NCBI RefSeq assembly: GCF_017874215.1
Contig: NZ_JAGGLB010000002.1
Location: 588,166 to 652,165, forward strand
DNA length: 64,000 nucleotides
From: Paenibacillus eucommiae
Lineage (GTDB): Bacteria; Bacillota; Bacilli; Paenibacillales; NBRC-103111
Direction of reading: 5' to 3'
The notes under the pieces are model-generated. The model saw only the letters and a program-made list of their open reading frames with translations, had not been told where the DNA came from and did no database searches. Every line of letters begins with the position of its first letter. Positions within the stretch are counted from its first letter, which is position 1. Made by a program: the position numbers and the translations under genes. Shown here one piece after another: positions 27,147-36,637 of the stretch.

Positions 27147-28622
27147 TTACTTCACCCAGCCGGGATTGGCCGCCGCCAAACGGTCAGCCGCTTCGTTGTA
27201 ATACTTCAGCACTTCTTCCGAAAACTTCTCAATTGTCCAATCGCCGTTCACGTAAAGCTGCATCGCTGCTTTCATTTTATCCTTGAAAGGCGCATCCAGA
27301 AGAGCATGGTAGCCCTGCATAATCGTTAACGGTATGTCTTCGGCGAACGTTTCTTGACCTTCTGGCGGAGCCGCGCCGATAATATTAGGCATCGTACTCC
27401 CTTCCTTTGCAATACGGGTCATATGCTCCGGACTGCTTAAGAACATCAGGAAATCGATAATAGCTTCCACTTTATCCGGCTCTTCCTGCTCCAGATATCC
27501 GGGAACCAGCCATTGGGCAGGCCCCCAAGGTCCATAAATTTTGGCTGCTTTACCAGATGCCGCAGGGGCTATATCCTGTGTAATGGCCGGAAAATTGAAC
27601 GTTCCAAACTCAAACGGCACCTTGGATGCTTCCAGGTAATCGCCAAACTGGTTACCAGCCAGCATCATAGCCCCTTTGCCCGCCATAAACATCTGTTCGG
27701 CATCCAATTGCGCATTAAAGCCCTTTGGCCAATATTGCGACCATTCCTTGATCAATGTCCATTGTTGCTTCACGGCGTCCGCATTTGGGAACTTGCCTTC
27801 TTTGATCGCTTTGACCGTCTCCTGCGGTTCCAATCTTCCGTTACCGCTTGTATCTATGTCCCCAATCTTATCTAGCATAAACTGACTATGCATAATCGTG
27901 TCCGACCAGGGAGCATCGGATGCCGACTCCGTACTGAACACCATTGGAGTTACACCGGAGGCTTTGATTGTCTCCTGAACATCCATAAATTCCTTCCACG
28001 TCTTTGGAGGAGACAAGCTGAGGTTATCGAAAATACTTTTGTTGTAATAAATACCGATGGCAATTCCATCTCCTGGAATGGTGTAGATTTTTCCATCCGG
28101 CGCTTTAACCGTGTCAAGAATACCAGGGGCAAACGTATCCTTCCATACTTTGTTCTCATTGTACATATTAGGCTTATTCAGCCATGGGTCCATGTCGAGA
28201 AACCAGCCTTTTTGATAATGAAGCCAAGTATCCTCGAAATTGCTCCAAAATATATCAGGCGCATCCTTGCTCAGCATTCTGGCCTGCAGCCATGCCTTGC
28301 GATCGGGTGCTGTCACTTCAACAAATTCAATGTTGATATTCGGCTTCAGCTTGTGATATTCTTCGGCAAGCTCCTTCATGACTTGATGTACAGCAGGATC
28401 CTTGGTCGTGCTTTCACGTGGAAAATAGCCCTGCGGATCAAAGGTAATCGTCCAATTTTTTGCCGGTTTATCAGCCTCTTTCGTCGGCTCCGAGGTACTT
28501 TTTGCTGCTTCAGGTGAAGGTGATATCGTTGTCTTTGAATCACCGCTGGAGCAGGCAGAAAGCAATAAAGATAATGCCAGCACAGTTCCTGTCAACATAC
28601 GTCTTAATCTTCTTTTTCTCAT
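27147..28622 (-). CDS. Extracellular solute-binding lipoprotein of importer 3
   Basis: Lipoprotein of 491 residues, surface-anchored. The lipobox is LLLSACSS after a strongly basic N-terminus (MRKRRLRRM). The mature part is a type-1 sugar-binding domain, with IYYNKSIFDNL, the PKTWKEFMD hinge motif seen in many CUT1 binding proteins, and WLVPGYLEQEEPDKVEAI near the C-terminus. It is the promoter-proximal gene of an operon that continues through two permeases, the sialidase-like and glycosidase-like genes and a Gfo/Idh enzyme. The YesN-like regulator gene at 29142 lies just upstream. Confidence 0.93.
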   Translation of the reverse strand: MRKRRLRRMLTGTVLALSLLLSACSSGDSKTTISPSPEAAKSTSEPTKEADKPAKNWTITFDPQGYFPRESTTKDPAVHQVMKELAEEYHKLKPNINIEFVEVTAPDRKAWLQARMLSKDAPDIFWSNFEDTWLHYQKGWFLDMDPWLNKPNMYNENKVWKDTFAPGILDTVKAPDGKIYTIPGDGIAIGIYYNKSIFDNLSLSPPKTWKEFMDVQETIKASGVTPMVFSTESASDAPWSDTIMHSQFMLDKIGDIDTSGNGRLEPQETVKAIKEGKFPNADAVKQQWTLIKEWSQYWPKGFNAQLDAEQMFMAGKGAMMLAGNQFGDYLEASKVPFEFGTFNFPAITQDIAPAASGKAAKIYGPWGPAQWLVPGYLEQEEPDKVEAIIDFLMFLSSPEHMTRIAKEGSTMPNIIGAAPPEGQETFAEDIPLTIMQGYHALLDAPFKDKMKAAMQLYVNGDWTIEKFSEEVLKYYNEAADRLAAANPGWVK

Positions 28623-28824
28623 GTTCTTCCCCCTACTTGTTTAGTGCAATGGCAGGTTCATGTAGAGCAACGGTCACATGGATCATACCTCTCCTATCCC
28701 TGGCCATATTCCCAATTTACATTTGCCCCATCGCTTACCCCTATTATAAATCCGTAACAAACAACCTTACATAACTGCAAATGACATTACTTTGCTCCAT
28801 TTGACTAATCTAAGAAAATACTTG
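28623..28824 (-). promoter_or_regulatory. Upstream region of the importer 3 operon
   Basis: No gene is visible. On the minus strand a consensus -10 TATAAT (28748-28743) has no good -35 at the normal distance, as expected for an activator-dependent promoter. It would give a leader of about 115 bases before the ATG at 28622. Confidence 0.4.
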
Positions 28825-29129
28825 CGGCGTCCTTTGAGGAGAATGTTCGTTACGTGGGAGCGTTGCGGAGGGAATGGCTGTGGGCTCCAGCCGCTGTTAA
28901 AGATTTGTTCCTTTGATTGGTACAAATGAGGAGGTAGGAACAAATCTTTAAAGGCGGACGCTAACGCTCTTCCTCCCACAACCATCCCCTCATTCAGCTA
29001 CAATGACACGAACACCAAGCTCAAACGGACAGCCAGCAAGCGTTTCTCTCTTGGTTAGTGGAGATTTCCTAGCGGGTGCAGGCTCTGGAGATGAAAAGCC
29101 CGCGCAACTGAGAGGGTCTGCTGCTTTAA
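28825..29129. repeat. Interspersed palindromic repeat, copy A
   Basis: A roughly 305-bp element shared with 43446-43757. Its core is an inner 15-bp perfect inverted repeat, TTAAAGATTTGTTCC (28897-28911) with its complement at 28937-28951. An outer 17-bp arm pair lies at 28868-28884 and 28975-28991, with two mismatches that become G-U pairs if the minus strand is transcribed. A tail of about 140 bases (ACACCAAGCTCAAACGGAC through ACTGAGAGGGTCTGCTG) is also conserved. It lies between two minus-strand genes and encodes no convincing protein. Confidence 0.8.
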
Positions 29130-29141
29130 CGACTTTAACGA

Positions 29142-30686
29142 TTATTTGATTTGCGCCCTGTAACTTGTTGGACTCAGGCCGACATGCTTTTTAAATAAAA
29201 TACTGAAATGGGCCGGATCCTTGAATCCGACCTCGTAGGCAATCTCATTCGCTTTCAAATTTGTTTGTACCAGCCTGTGCTTCGCCTCCTCGATCCGGTA
29301 ATACCAAAGCAGGTCACGAAAATTTTGCCCCGTCTCCTTTTTGATCAACCGGCTGAGATACGAGGGATTCATATGGAATTGCTCGGCCAGCCTGGGGAGC
29401 GTCATATCTTCTGTGGAATGAACCCTTAAATAGGTGCTGATCTCTTTGATAAGCCCATTCATCGATTGCTTCACGACGGTGGCAATGCGATCAGCAGTTT
29501 CCTGAGCCCACCTCTCCAGATACTGCATCAAGTCGACCAATATATCAAAGGACAAGACCGTTTTGTGCACCTGCAGACGGACCTCCTCAGAAGTATAAAG
29601 ATGATACTCCTCAAGAAGCTCTTCACCCCTTTGAATGATACGTAAGGCAAACGTATGTATATTCGTTTTCGTCAATCCTTTAAGCATCATTTCCCTGGAG
29701 ATGGTCAGCAAGTAAGGCTGCACCCGCTCCTTTTCCCCTCTGCGAAGCATGCCTGCCAGCTCACGGAGCTGCTCTTCCTCCCGGTTAATTTGTCCCTCTA
29801 TCAGACCTGGCAGGGCATCGTAAGAAATGATCGATCCTTTACCAAGCAGCATCCGGTAGTCGAAACAATCCTTGATCTCCTTCCATGCCTCAGCCAGATG
29901 TGCTAGTGAGGGCTGAATTTTGCTAACGCCAATGGATACGGTGAAGGGTAACGAAGCTTTGCAGCACTCCAGCATATCACGGGCCATTTTCAGGCTGTCC
30001 TCACGCATACTCCACATTTGTACAGTCGGTTGAAACAAAATAAGATACATCCCCTTCCGATCCAAGTAAACCCAATAATCGTAAGGATAATAGATCATGC
30101 TTCCAATGACTGCTTCTTTCAATGCCAACAAGGACAAGACTTCCCCGGAATCGTTTAATACATCGCCATTGTCAATCACCACACAGATCACGAGTATATG
30201 GCGGTCCTCCAGCTTCATTTCATGGAGAACTTCCTCTTTGTACGTTTCTTTCACATTCGCGCTCAGCATCAACTGAATGGTTTGCTCTTGACGCAGGCTG
30301 TTATCCTGGCTTGCCCGTTCGCCCCCTTGCATAAGCAGCTCAACAGCATGAAGCAGCTCCGCCGTTTGAATAGGTTTGAGAATGAAATCAACCGCCCCCA
30401 GCTTCACGGCATGCTGCGCATACTGAAAATCGCTGTAAGCCGTCAAGAAGAGAAAGCGGATATGAGGAAACCCCGCCTTGATCTGCTCCGCCAGCTGAAT
30501 ACCATCCATTAGCGGCATTCTAATATCTGTAATGACAAGATCCGGCTTATCCACAGAAATCCGCTGCAGCGCTTCAACTCCATCGGCAGCCACACCGGTT
30601 ATTTGACAGCCCAAATCGCCCCATTCCTTCATATTGGCAAGATGGTTGCGAATCCGCTCTTCATCATCAACGATTAAAATTCTCAT
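29142..30686 (-). CDS. Response regulator with AraC-type DNA-binding domain (YesN-like)
   Basis: Cytoplasmic transcription factor of 514 residues. The receiver domain begins RILIVDDEE with the phosphoacceptor aspartate in LVITDIRMP (about 55). The C-terminal AraC domain has NPSYLSRLIKKETG and FKDPAHFSILFKKHVGLSPTSY. Its ATG overlaps the stop of the kinase gene by ATGA (30683-30686), with AAGGAAGGG upstream. It is convergently placed to nothing and sits directly before importer 3, which it probably activates. Confidence 0.93.
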   Translation of the reverse strand: MRILIVDDEERIRNHLANMKEWGDLGCQITGVAADGVEALQRISVDKPDLVITDIRMPLMDGIQLAEQIKAGFPHIRFLFLTAYSDFQYAQHAVKLGAVDFILKPIQTAELLHAVELLMQGGERASQDNSLRQEQTIQLMLSANVKETYKEEVLHEMKLEDRHILVICVVIDNGDVLNDSGEVLSLLALKEAVIGSMIYYPYDYWVYLDRKGMYLILFQPTVQMWSMREDSLKMARDMLECCKASLPFTVSIGVSKIQPSLAHLAEAWKEIKDCFDYRMLLGKGSIISYDALPGLIEGQINREEEQLRELAGMLRRGEKERVQPYLLTISREMMLKGLTKTNIHTFALRIIQRGEELLEEYHLYTSEEVRLQVHKTVLSFDILVDLMQYLERWAQETADRIATVVKQSMNGLIKEISTYLRVHSTEDMTLPRLAEQFHMNPSYLSRLIKKETGQNFRDLLWYYRIEEAKHRLVQTNLKANEIAYEVGFKDPAHFSILFKKHVGLSPTSYRAQIK

Positions 30687-32380
30687 GATATCCCTTCCTT
30701 CATCAGCGTAATGGGCAGCCGCAGTCTCACAAGCGCACCGGCTTGCTGCGGCCCCACATGGCCTATCGTTAAACCATAACGGTTGCCATAGAGCAGCTCA
30801 ATGCGCTGCCTTACATTATTTAAACCTATTCCTGAGCTTCGGCCGTCCCTGGACGATAGTTCCGGTCCTGGTCCATTGTCTTCGATCTCTATGATCAAGT
30901 CATAAACCTCTATATAAGCACGAATCGCAATAACGCCTTGGATAGCAGTCCGGTCGATTCCATGAATAATTGCATTTTCCACAAGCGGTTGTAAAATAAG
31001 CTTTGGCACAATGACCTGACGCAGCTCATCTGACACATCCATGGTCCATATCAGCCGTTCCTCATACCGGTATTTAGCCAACTGCAAGTAGTAAGAGACA
31101 AATTGAAGCTCATTGGCCAGTGGAATCAAGTCGCTGCCGGGAGAAATGGAAAACCGGAAAATTTCCGCCAGCAGGCGGATCATATCCGGAATCGAGGACG
31201 ATCCAAGCTCTTTGGCCATAATATTAATCGATTCCAAAGTGTTATAAAGAAAATGCGGATTGATCTGAGCTTTGATCGCCTTCAGCTCAGCTTCTTTATT
31301 CAGCAGCTCGACCTTGTACACTTTTTGGATCAGATCGCGTATATCTGTGATGAGATGGTTGAAGCTGACACACAGCCGGCCAACTTCGTCCTTGGTCCTA
31401 ATATTGTCGATCGTCTCATAAACCTCCTTCTGGGCTTTCCCCATCAGCCTGCTTAGCCTTGTCAGCGGAGTAGTCACATGCCGCAGCACGATGACCGTCA
31501 GGAGCAGTACCAGGACCCAGGTAACCCCGGTAATCAGTAAGGTAAAATAAGCCAGACTATCGATTTCCTGATGGAAGGCGGCTTTGGAGAACAGACTGAT
31601 AAAACGGAACCCTGAATAGGCGGATTGCCGCTCCAGAACAATGATCTCTTTATTAGCTGAAGGTTTAAAGCGGGTGCCGACCCGCTCAGGATCGGCATTA
31701 GAGAGAATCAGTCCACCGGTATTAGTCATATTGAACTCTGTACTTCCATAAGATGAATATGCCTTAGCGATCCTATCCGGCCTCAGCATAATCATAATCA
31801 AGCCAGCTTTTTTACCTGTGGAGAAATTTGTAATTTCCATCGCACCAGCCAGACGCCCATGATCAGCGAATGGCGCCCATACGAAAGCATCCGGTTGTTC
31901 CTGCGCCATAGCTTCCAACGCTTCCATGGACTCCAGCCTGAATTCACTCTCTGAATAATAAAGCTGGCGGTTGGCATTCATGATGTAGATCGCGTCTATA
32001 AACTCATTGCTTTCCATCAGATCAGACAAACGTTGATTCACACGCAAGCTTCTGCCGGATTCCATCACCGTCTCAGCATTGAAGTAATCTTCCCGTAATG
32101 TGGTTTCAACGAAGTCGTCTTTTTGAATCCGAACCGCCATATCTGCAACATCCTGTAAATAACCATCGATCTTATCTACCATCTCAACCAGGGATTGTTT
32201 TTTGGCATCTGTAATTTTAGCTTCCAGAATATAGCTTGATTTATAATAAAATATGCCGATCACAAGCATCAAAGGAAGTAAAGTCAGGAGCGAATAAATA
32301 AGAATCATTTTATTGAATAGTTTGGAGGCGAATAAGTTCCAGAGACCTGTGAATACTTTCCGTGAGTACGTAAAGAACAA
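30683..32380 (-). CDS. Sensor histidine kinase (YesM-like)
   Basis: Membrane kinase of 565 residues, partner of the regulator at 29142. Helices near 25-45 and about 275-297 enclose one extracellular, probably Cache-like, sensor domain. HAMP follows, then the His_kinase motif QINPHFLYN and an ATPase domain with PLVENAIIHG and DNGPGPE. The start is TTG 32380 after GAGGGGAAGG; no ATG with a binding site lies nearby. It starts 39 bases after a Gfo/Idh gene, so oxidoreductase, kinase and regulator probably form one transcript. Confidence 0.92.
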   Translation of the reverse strand: MFFTYSRKVFTGLWNLFASKLFNKMILIYSLLTLLPLMLVIGIFYYKSSYILEAKITDAKKQSLVEMVDKIDGYLQDVADMAVRIQKDDFVETTLREDYFNAETVMESGRSLRVNQRLSDLMESNEFIDAIYIMNANRQLYYSESEFRLESMEALEAMAQEQPDAFVWAPFADHGRLAGAMEITNFSTGKKAGLIMIMLRPDRIAKAYSSYGSTEFNMTNTGGLILSNADPERVGTRFKPSANKEIIVLERQSAYSGFRFISLFSKAAFHQEIDSLAYFTLLITGVTWVLVLLLTVIVLRHVTTPLTRLSRLMGKAQKEVYETIDNIRTKDEVGRLCVSFNHLITDIRDLIQKVYKVELLNKEAELKAIKAQINPHFLYNTLESINIMAKELGSSSIPDMIRLLAEIFRFSISPGSDLIPLANELQFVSYYLQLAKYRYEERLIWTMDVSDELRQVIVPKLILQPLVENAIIHGIDRTAIQGVIAIRAYIEVYDLIIEIEDNGPGPELSSRDGRSSGIGLNNVRQRIELLYGNRYGLTIGHVGPQQAGALVRLRLPITLMKEGIS

Positions 32381-32418
32381 TACCTTCCCCTCGCTTTCCC
32401 CTTACAAAAGCTTCGGAA

Positions 32419-33492
32419 TCATTTGTAAATATGCGGATTTTGCCGCCTGCACTCTTCCATAACAGCCATCTGTCTGCGAATTTGCTCTGGGGTAATCTCA
32501 AGTGGAGCACCCGCTGTAAGTGTGTGGTAAAGGCTTTCATACATCTGCTGCGTCATGTATTCAAATCTGCTCTCTTCCGCTGAAGCTTCCCAGTTGTGGT
32601 GGTACCATGTCAAATCTTCACTGCAATAAGCCGGCTCCCCCTGATTGTTAATAAGAGGCACACTTACCAGCTCCTGCTGCGGCGCCTCCTCTGGCTTAAA
32701 GTATTTCCATTCCAGCCGCTGCGGATTGCCATGCAGCCCGCCAAGCTCTCCCTGAATCTTAAAGCTGTCGTCCGGATAAGCCGAGCAGGAAGAAACCTCC
32801 ATGTCAATCGTTGGCCGGCCCTGGCCCCGCATGATCAGCTTGACATAATCCTCAGCATCGCCAAACGTATTGACCCGGTCCATGATGCAATGGATTTGCG
32901 GCATCATATCCGCTCCGAACAGTTGGAGGGCCTGATCCAGCGTGTGAGAGCCAACATTGGAGAGATTGCCGCCATTGCTGCTTTGCAGGGTTTGCCAGTC
33001 CCATCGCCTCGCAAAGGCGCTGTTGTTGAAATCAATCTGAATGATGCGGCCCAAAACACCCGATTCGATCACCCGGCGTATTTGGACAAAGGCAGGCAAA
33101 TATCTGGATTGCTGGAAAATAGCGAGCAGCTTTCCCGACTTGTTAGAAGCTTCGATCAACAGATCAACCTCGGCTGTAAGCCTTGCTAACGGCTTCTCAC
33201 AAAGCACATGAAACCCTCTCTGCAGTAAATCCAGAGTAATTGGGAAATGTAAATGACTTGGCGAGGTGTTGATAACCAAATCCAATTGTTCCTGCTCCAC
33301 CATCGCCTCATAGGTTTCGTATGCCCTGCAGCCAAATCGTTGTATGGCGCTCTCTCTGCGCTCCTGCAGCAGATCCACGACAGCAGTAATTTGGTAATAG
33401 TCACTCATATGGATCAGGTGGTTAGCGTGGATATCCCGTCCACTGCGGCCCTGACCAATGATTCCTACTTTTAAAGCTTGGCTAGTTTTCAT
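32419..33492 (-). CDS. Gfo/Idh/MocA-family oxidoreductase
   Basis: NAD(P)-dependent dehydrogenase of about 357 residues. The Rossmann motif is VGIIGQGRSGRDIH, the cofactor-site motif is CEKPLAR, and the catalytic region SNVGSHTLDQALQLF has the conserved histidine. The start is ATG 33492; the TTG one codon earlier is less likely. It is the first gene of a unit with YesM/YesN genes (32380-29142). That is unusual company for a metabolic enzyme and suggests that its product or substrate belongs to the regulon. Confidence 0.92.
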   Translation of the reverse strand: MKTSQALKVGIIGQGRSGRDIHANHLIHMSDYYQITAVVDLLQERRESAIQRFGCRAYETYEAMVEQEQLDLVINTSPSHLHFPITLDLLQRGFHVLCEKPLARLTAEVDLLIEASNKSGKLLAIFQQSRYLPAFVQIRRVIESGVLGRIIQIDFNNSAFARRWDWQTLQSSNGGNLSNVGSHTLDQALQLFGADMMPQIHCIMDRVNTFGDAEDYVKLIMRGQGRPTIDMEVSSCSAYPDDSFKIQGELGGLHGNPQRLEWKYFKPEEAPQQELVSVPLINNQGEPAYCSEDLTWYHHNWEASAEESRFEYMTQQMYESLYHTLTAGAPLEITPEQIRRQMAVMEECRRQNPHIYK

Positions 33493-33705
33493 CAATGATT
33501 TACCCCTCTACTGTAAGATTATGACACTCAGTAATGTATCTCTTCATTCAACAGCCACTTCCTGTTTTCCTGCTGCTTATTTAGGTCGTTTAATCATACC
33601 CTACTATTTTCTTCGCAAAATAAAGAAGTCCACCAATAGGTAGACTCCTAATTACTAATTTACCTCACTGCGTTTGAGTTGCATGAAGTCCACATTTTTT
33701 ATCCT

Positions 33706-34800
33706 CTATTCCTTATAAATGTCAGCAAACGGAATTTTACTAATCCGCAGCCTTCTAAGACAGCTTCTATCTTCCCGATTTCCAGCGCAGTAGGCTAATA
33801 GCACAGCATCTTCAGTAAAATGAATGGCTGTGTAGCAGTACCCGCTGTGATCCTCTGTTTCTGCCGCGAAATAGCGTTCCCAGGTTTGCCCTTCATCCTG
33901 GCTTATCGCCCCGACCAAAGGAGTACGTCCTGCGGTATGCCGCTCATAGGTGCGCAGCTGGTAATTAGGAATAGGATTCCATATAGCCAGCAGGTCGCCT
34001 GTCTGGGGAATCCGCTTCATCGTAAGCGGCGAATTCGGTGAAGTAAACACCGACGGAACCGGAATACTCCATGTCTCTCCCCCATCTGAAGAGAACGTTT
34101 CGTATTGACTCCCCATATCTGTCCTCATCCAAGCCCACAACGTACCGTCTGCTAGTTCAATCACACCGGGTTCATCCAGGCCGGATCGTGAACGCGAGCT
34201 CGGCAGCGTATGGAAGGACTTCGATTCTCTCCAACTCCTCCCATCATCATCGGACAGGTAAAATAACAGCATCGCCCTTTCGTCCCATGAACTCCAGTCT
34301 ACCATGCTCTCCCCTTTCATTCTGAAATAACTGGCCGGGACGACGAGTCTCCCACTCTTCAAACGAATGACTCTATCGTTGTTCACATTAAAATATCCGA
34401 GTCCGGGTATGCAGCATACGAGCTCCCCCCAGCTTTCCCCTTCATCTGCAGAACGTCTTACATATAGGCGCGTATCATGCCAGCCTTTACGAATCAGATA
34501 AAACAATCCAATATCGCCATTACCCAGACGCAGCAGGCTTACGCTCATAATATTGATGGCCTCGTGGTCCTCTGGCGTTGTAATAATCTCATCATCCGTC
34601 CAATGGATACCGCCATCATCGGAATAACGTTTAGCAATGACCGCGTACCCATTGTCTTCCGGCGAATCTCCAATAAAGCGGCTGTAAATAAACAGCAGCC
34701 TCCCATCTGTCAAATCAATAAATGCGCCCTCGCTATTGCGCGGATTCCCTTCGCCAGGCGGCAGCTCTAAACTAACATGACCGATTTGTTCCATTTCCAT
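33706..34800 (-). CDS. Sialidase-like BNR-repeat protein (cytoplasmic), paralogue of 24122-25219
   Basis: Protein of 364 residues without a signal peptide, aligned along its full length with the product of 24122-25219. Shared features are NPRNSEGAF, WHDTRL, NNDRVI, EPGVIEL, WAWxRTDMG, SMKRIP-like TMKRIP and NPIP. Asp boxes lie at similar places (RRSADEGESW, LSDDDGRSW, SSDGGETW, SQDEGQTW). It is the last gene of importer 4's operon, 29 bases after the permease gene at 34830. The start is ATG 34800 with GGGAGGG upstream. The shared association of this family with importers indicates hydrolysis or modification of imported oligosaccharides; the substrate is open. Confidence 0.82.
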   Translation of the reverse strand: MEMEQIGHVSLELPPGEGNPRNSEGAFIDLTDGRLLFIYSRFIGDSPEDNGYAVIAKRYSDDGGIHWTDDEIITTPEDHEAINIMSVSLLRLGNGDIGLFYLIRKGWHDTRLYVRRSADEGESWGELVCCIPGLGYFNVNNDRVIRLKSGRLVVPASYFRMKGESMVDWSSWDERAMLLFYLSDDDGRSWRESKSFHTLPSSRSRSGLDEPGVIELADGTLWAWMRTDMGSQYETFSSDGGETWSIPVPSVFTSPNSPLTMKRIPQTGDLLAIWNPIPNYQLRTYERHTAGRTPLVGAISQDEGQTWERYFAAETEDHSGYCYTAIHFTEDAVLLAYCAGNREDRSCLRRLRISKIPFADIYKE

Positions 34801-34829
34801 ACTTTGAACCCTCCCAAATGAAATGTAGG

Positions 34830-35720
34830 TTACCCTTTAATGGAGCCTGTTAAGACTCCTTTTGCAAAATGCTTTTGTAAAAACGGATATACACAAAGAA
34901 TCGGCAGCGTCGTAATGATAATAACCGCCGCTTTCAAGCTCTGGGCTGTCGGCTTTTCCATCATCCCAACCATCATGGCTGTATTTAATTCCTCAGATGT
35001 CATGGAAAGCACAATCTGTCGCAGTATAACCTGCAGAGGCTGCAGACGTGTATTGTTGATATAAATAGTGGCATCAAACCAGGCGTTCCAATGACCGACC
35101 GCATAGAACAAGCCGATAGTAGCAAACGTTGGCAGGCTTAAAGGAAGGACGATTCTGACCAAAATGCCAAAGGGAGAAGCTCCGTCAATCGTCGCCGACT
35201 CTTCCATCTCCACGGGTATCTGCATAAAGAAGTTGCGCATAATAATCAAATTCCAGGCACTAATCAGCCCCGGCAGTATCATCACCCAGAACGTATCTAG
35301 CAGCTGCAGACCCTTCAATAGCAAATAGGTGGGAATGAGCCCTCCTCCGATCAGCATTGTAATAAAAACAAGAGTGATAAAGCCGTTTCTGCCCGGCAGC
35401 CCCTTTCTTGACAAGCCGTAGGCCATCATTGAAGTGAGCAGCAAATTTAGAAAGGTCCCCACCGTTACTCTAAGTAGTGTAATTCCATAAGCATTGTAAA
35501 TAGTGGAGCCTTTGCTAAGCAGCACCTTATAGGCCGTAAAATCGAAATGCTGCGGCAGGAGTATAAGATTTCCCCTGCGAATAAGCTCGCTTTCGCTAAC
35601 AAGCGATGAAGAGAGCACAACAAGAAACGGCACAACAAAGGATAAAGAAATCGCCACCAAAAATGTGTAATTGCATACCTGAAACACCGTTTCAGCAAGC
35701 GAAACCTGTTTTCGACTCAA
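34830..35720 (-). CDS. Carbohydrate ABC transporter permease (LplC/YtcP-type)
   Basis: Second permease of importer 4, about 296 residues. I choose TTG 35720 as start, because GGAGGG lies 6 bases upstream; the frame opens at 35738 inside the neighbouring gene. The EAA-type loop is MEESATIDGAS and the C-terminus is KGVLTGSIKG. It is clearly related to the permease at 7120-7998. Confidence 0.92.
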   Translation of the reverse strand: MSRKQVSLAETVFQVCNYTFLVAISLSFVVPFLVVLSSSLVSESELIRRGNLILLPQHFDFTAYKVLLSKGSTIYNAYGITLLRVTVGTFLNLLLTSMMAYGLSRKGLPGRNGFITLVFITMLIGGGLIPTYLLLKGLQLLDTFWVMILPGLISAWNLIIMRNFFMQIPVEMEESATIDGASPFGILVRIVLPLSLPTFATIGLFYAVGHWNAWFDATIYINNTRLQPLQVILRQIVLSMTSEELNTAMMVGMMEKPTAQSLKAAVIIITTLPILCVYPFLQKHFAKGVLTGSIKG

Positions 35721-35731
35721 GTCACTCCCTC

Positions 35732-36637
35732 CTACCAAATACCATCTTGATGTAACTTCTTAGCCAGATAATTCGCTCCAAGCAGCAGCAGCAGGGCAAT
35801 GACGGATTTGAACAGGCTGACTGCCGCTGCAAATGAATACTGTAATTCACCAATTCCTTTGCGGTACACATAAGTATCAATGATATCCGCCACTTTATAC
35901 ACAGGTGAAGAGTAAAGCAGGAAGATTTGCTCGAATCCGGCATCCAGCAGTCCGCCAACGGCAAAGATAAACATAAGCACGATAATAAACATCATCCCAG
36001 GCAGTGTAATATGCCAAACTTGCTTAAGTCTCCCTGCACCATCCATAACTGCAGCCTCATACTGCTGGGTATCAATGCCTGAAATCGCTGCCAAGTAAAT
36101 GATGGTGCTCCAGCCGACTTCCTTCCATATCCCCGATACTACCAGCACGGAGCGGAAATAATTCGTATCACCCAGGAAAAAAATCGATTTCATACCAAGC
36201 TTCTGCAGCAGGGCATTGACAAGCCCGCCGTCTGTGGAAAGCAAAGTCGTTACCAGTCCTGCGACAACAACCATCGAGATAAAATGCGGCAAGTATGATA
36301 TCGTCTGCACCGTACGCTTAAAAAGAACATTGCGTACTTCATTCAATAAAAGCGCAAGCAAAATAGGTGCCGGGAACCCGAAAACGATCCGGTATAGACT
36401 AATGACTACTGTATTCTTCAAGATATCCCAAAAATAAAAGGAGCTCACAAAATTCCGAAAATGCTTAAGCCCCACCCATTCACCGGTAATGATCCCCTGA
36501 AAGCCGTCAAAAGGAGAGATATCCTTGAAAGCAATAATAATACCGTACAGGGGGACATAGTGAAATAACAGAAAATATACGATACCGGGCAAAATCAGCA
36601 AATAATAAAGCCTGTTCTTGCGGATGACGGAAATCAT
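35732..36637 (-). CDS. Carbohydrate ABC transporter permease (LplB-type)
   Basis: First permease of importer 4, 301 residues. The opening helix LYYLLILPGIVYFLLFHYVP and the VPLYGIIIAFKD motif match the LplB paralogue at 7992-8888. The ATPase-contact loop is YEAAVMDGAG and the C-terminus is HQDGIW. The ATG overlaps the end of the binding-protein gene by ATGA (36634-36637), so this permease is translationally coupled to it. Confidence 0.92.
   Translation of the reverse strand: MISVIRKNRLYYLLILPGIVYFLLFHYVPLYGIIIAFKDISPFDGFQGIITGEWVGLKHFRNFVSSFYFWDILKNTVVISLYRIVFGFPAPILLALLLNEVRNVLFKRTVQTISYLPHFISMVVVAGLVTTLLSTDGGLVNALLQKLGMKSIFFLGDTNYFRSVLVVSGIWKEVGWSTIIYLAAISGIDTQQYEAAVMDGAGRLKQVWHITLPGMMFIIVLMFIFAVGGLLDAGFEQIFLLYSSPVYKVADIIDTYVYRKGIGELQYSFAAAVSLFKSVIALLLLLGANYLAKKLHQDGIW

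Noticed and set aside
28767..28985. 72-codon minus-strand frame inside repeat copy A
   Set aside because: It is made from the palindromic repeat, has no good ribosome binding site, and is not kept as a frame in copy B.
29100..29129. Possible TPP riboswitch, because CTGAGA appears in the repeat tail
   Set aside because: The rest of the thi-box consensus is absent, and no thiamine gene is downstream.
33600..33650. Third copy of the 47-bp activator element before the Gfo/Idh gene at 32419
   Set aside because: Only a short CCTATT-GGTGGAC resemblance remains; half-site spacing and the -10 are not preserved.
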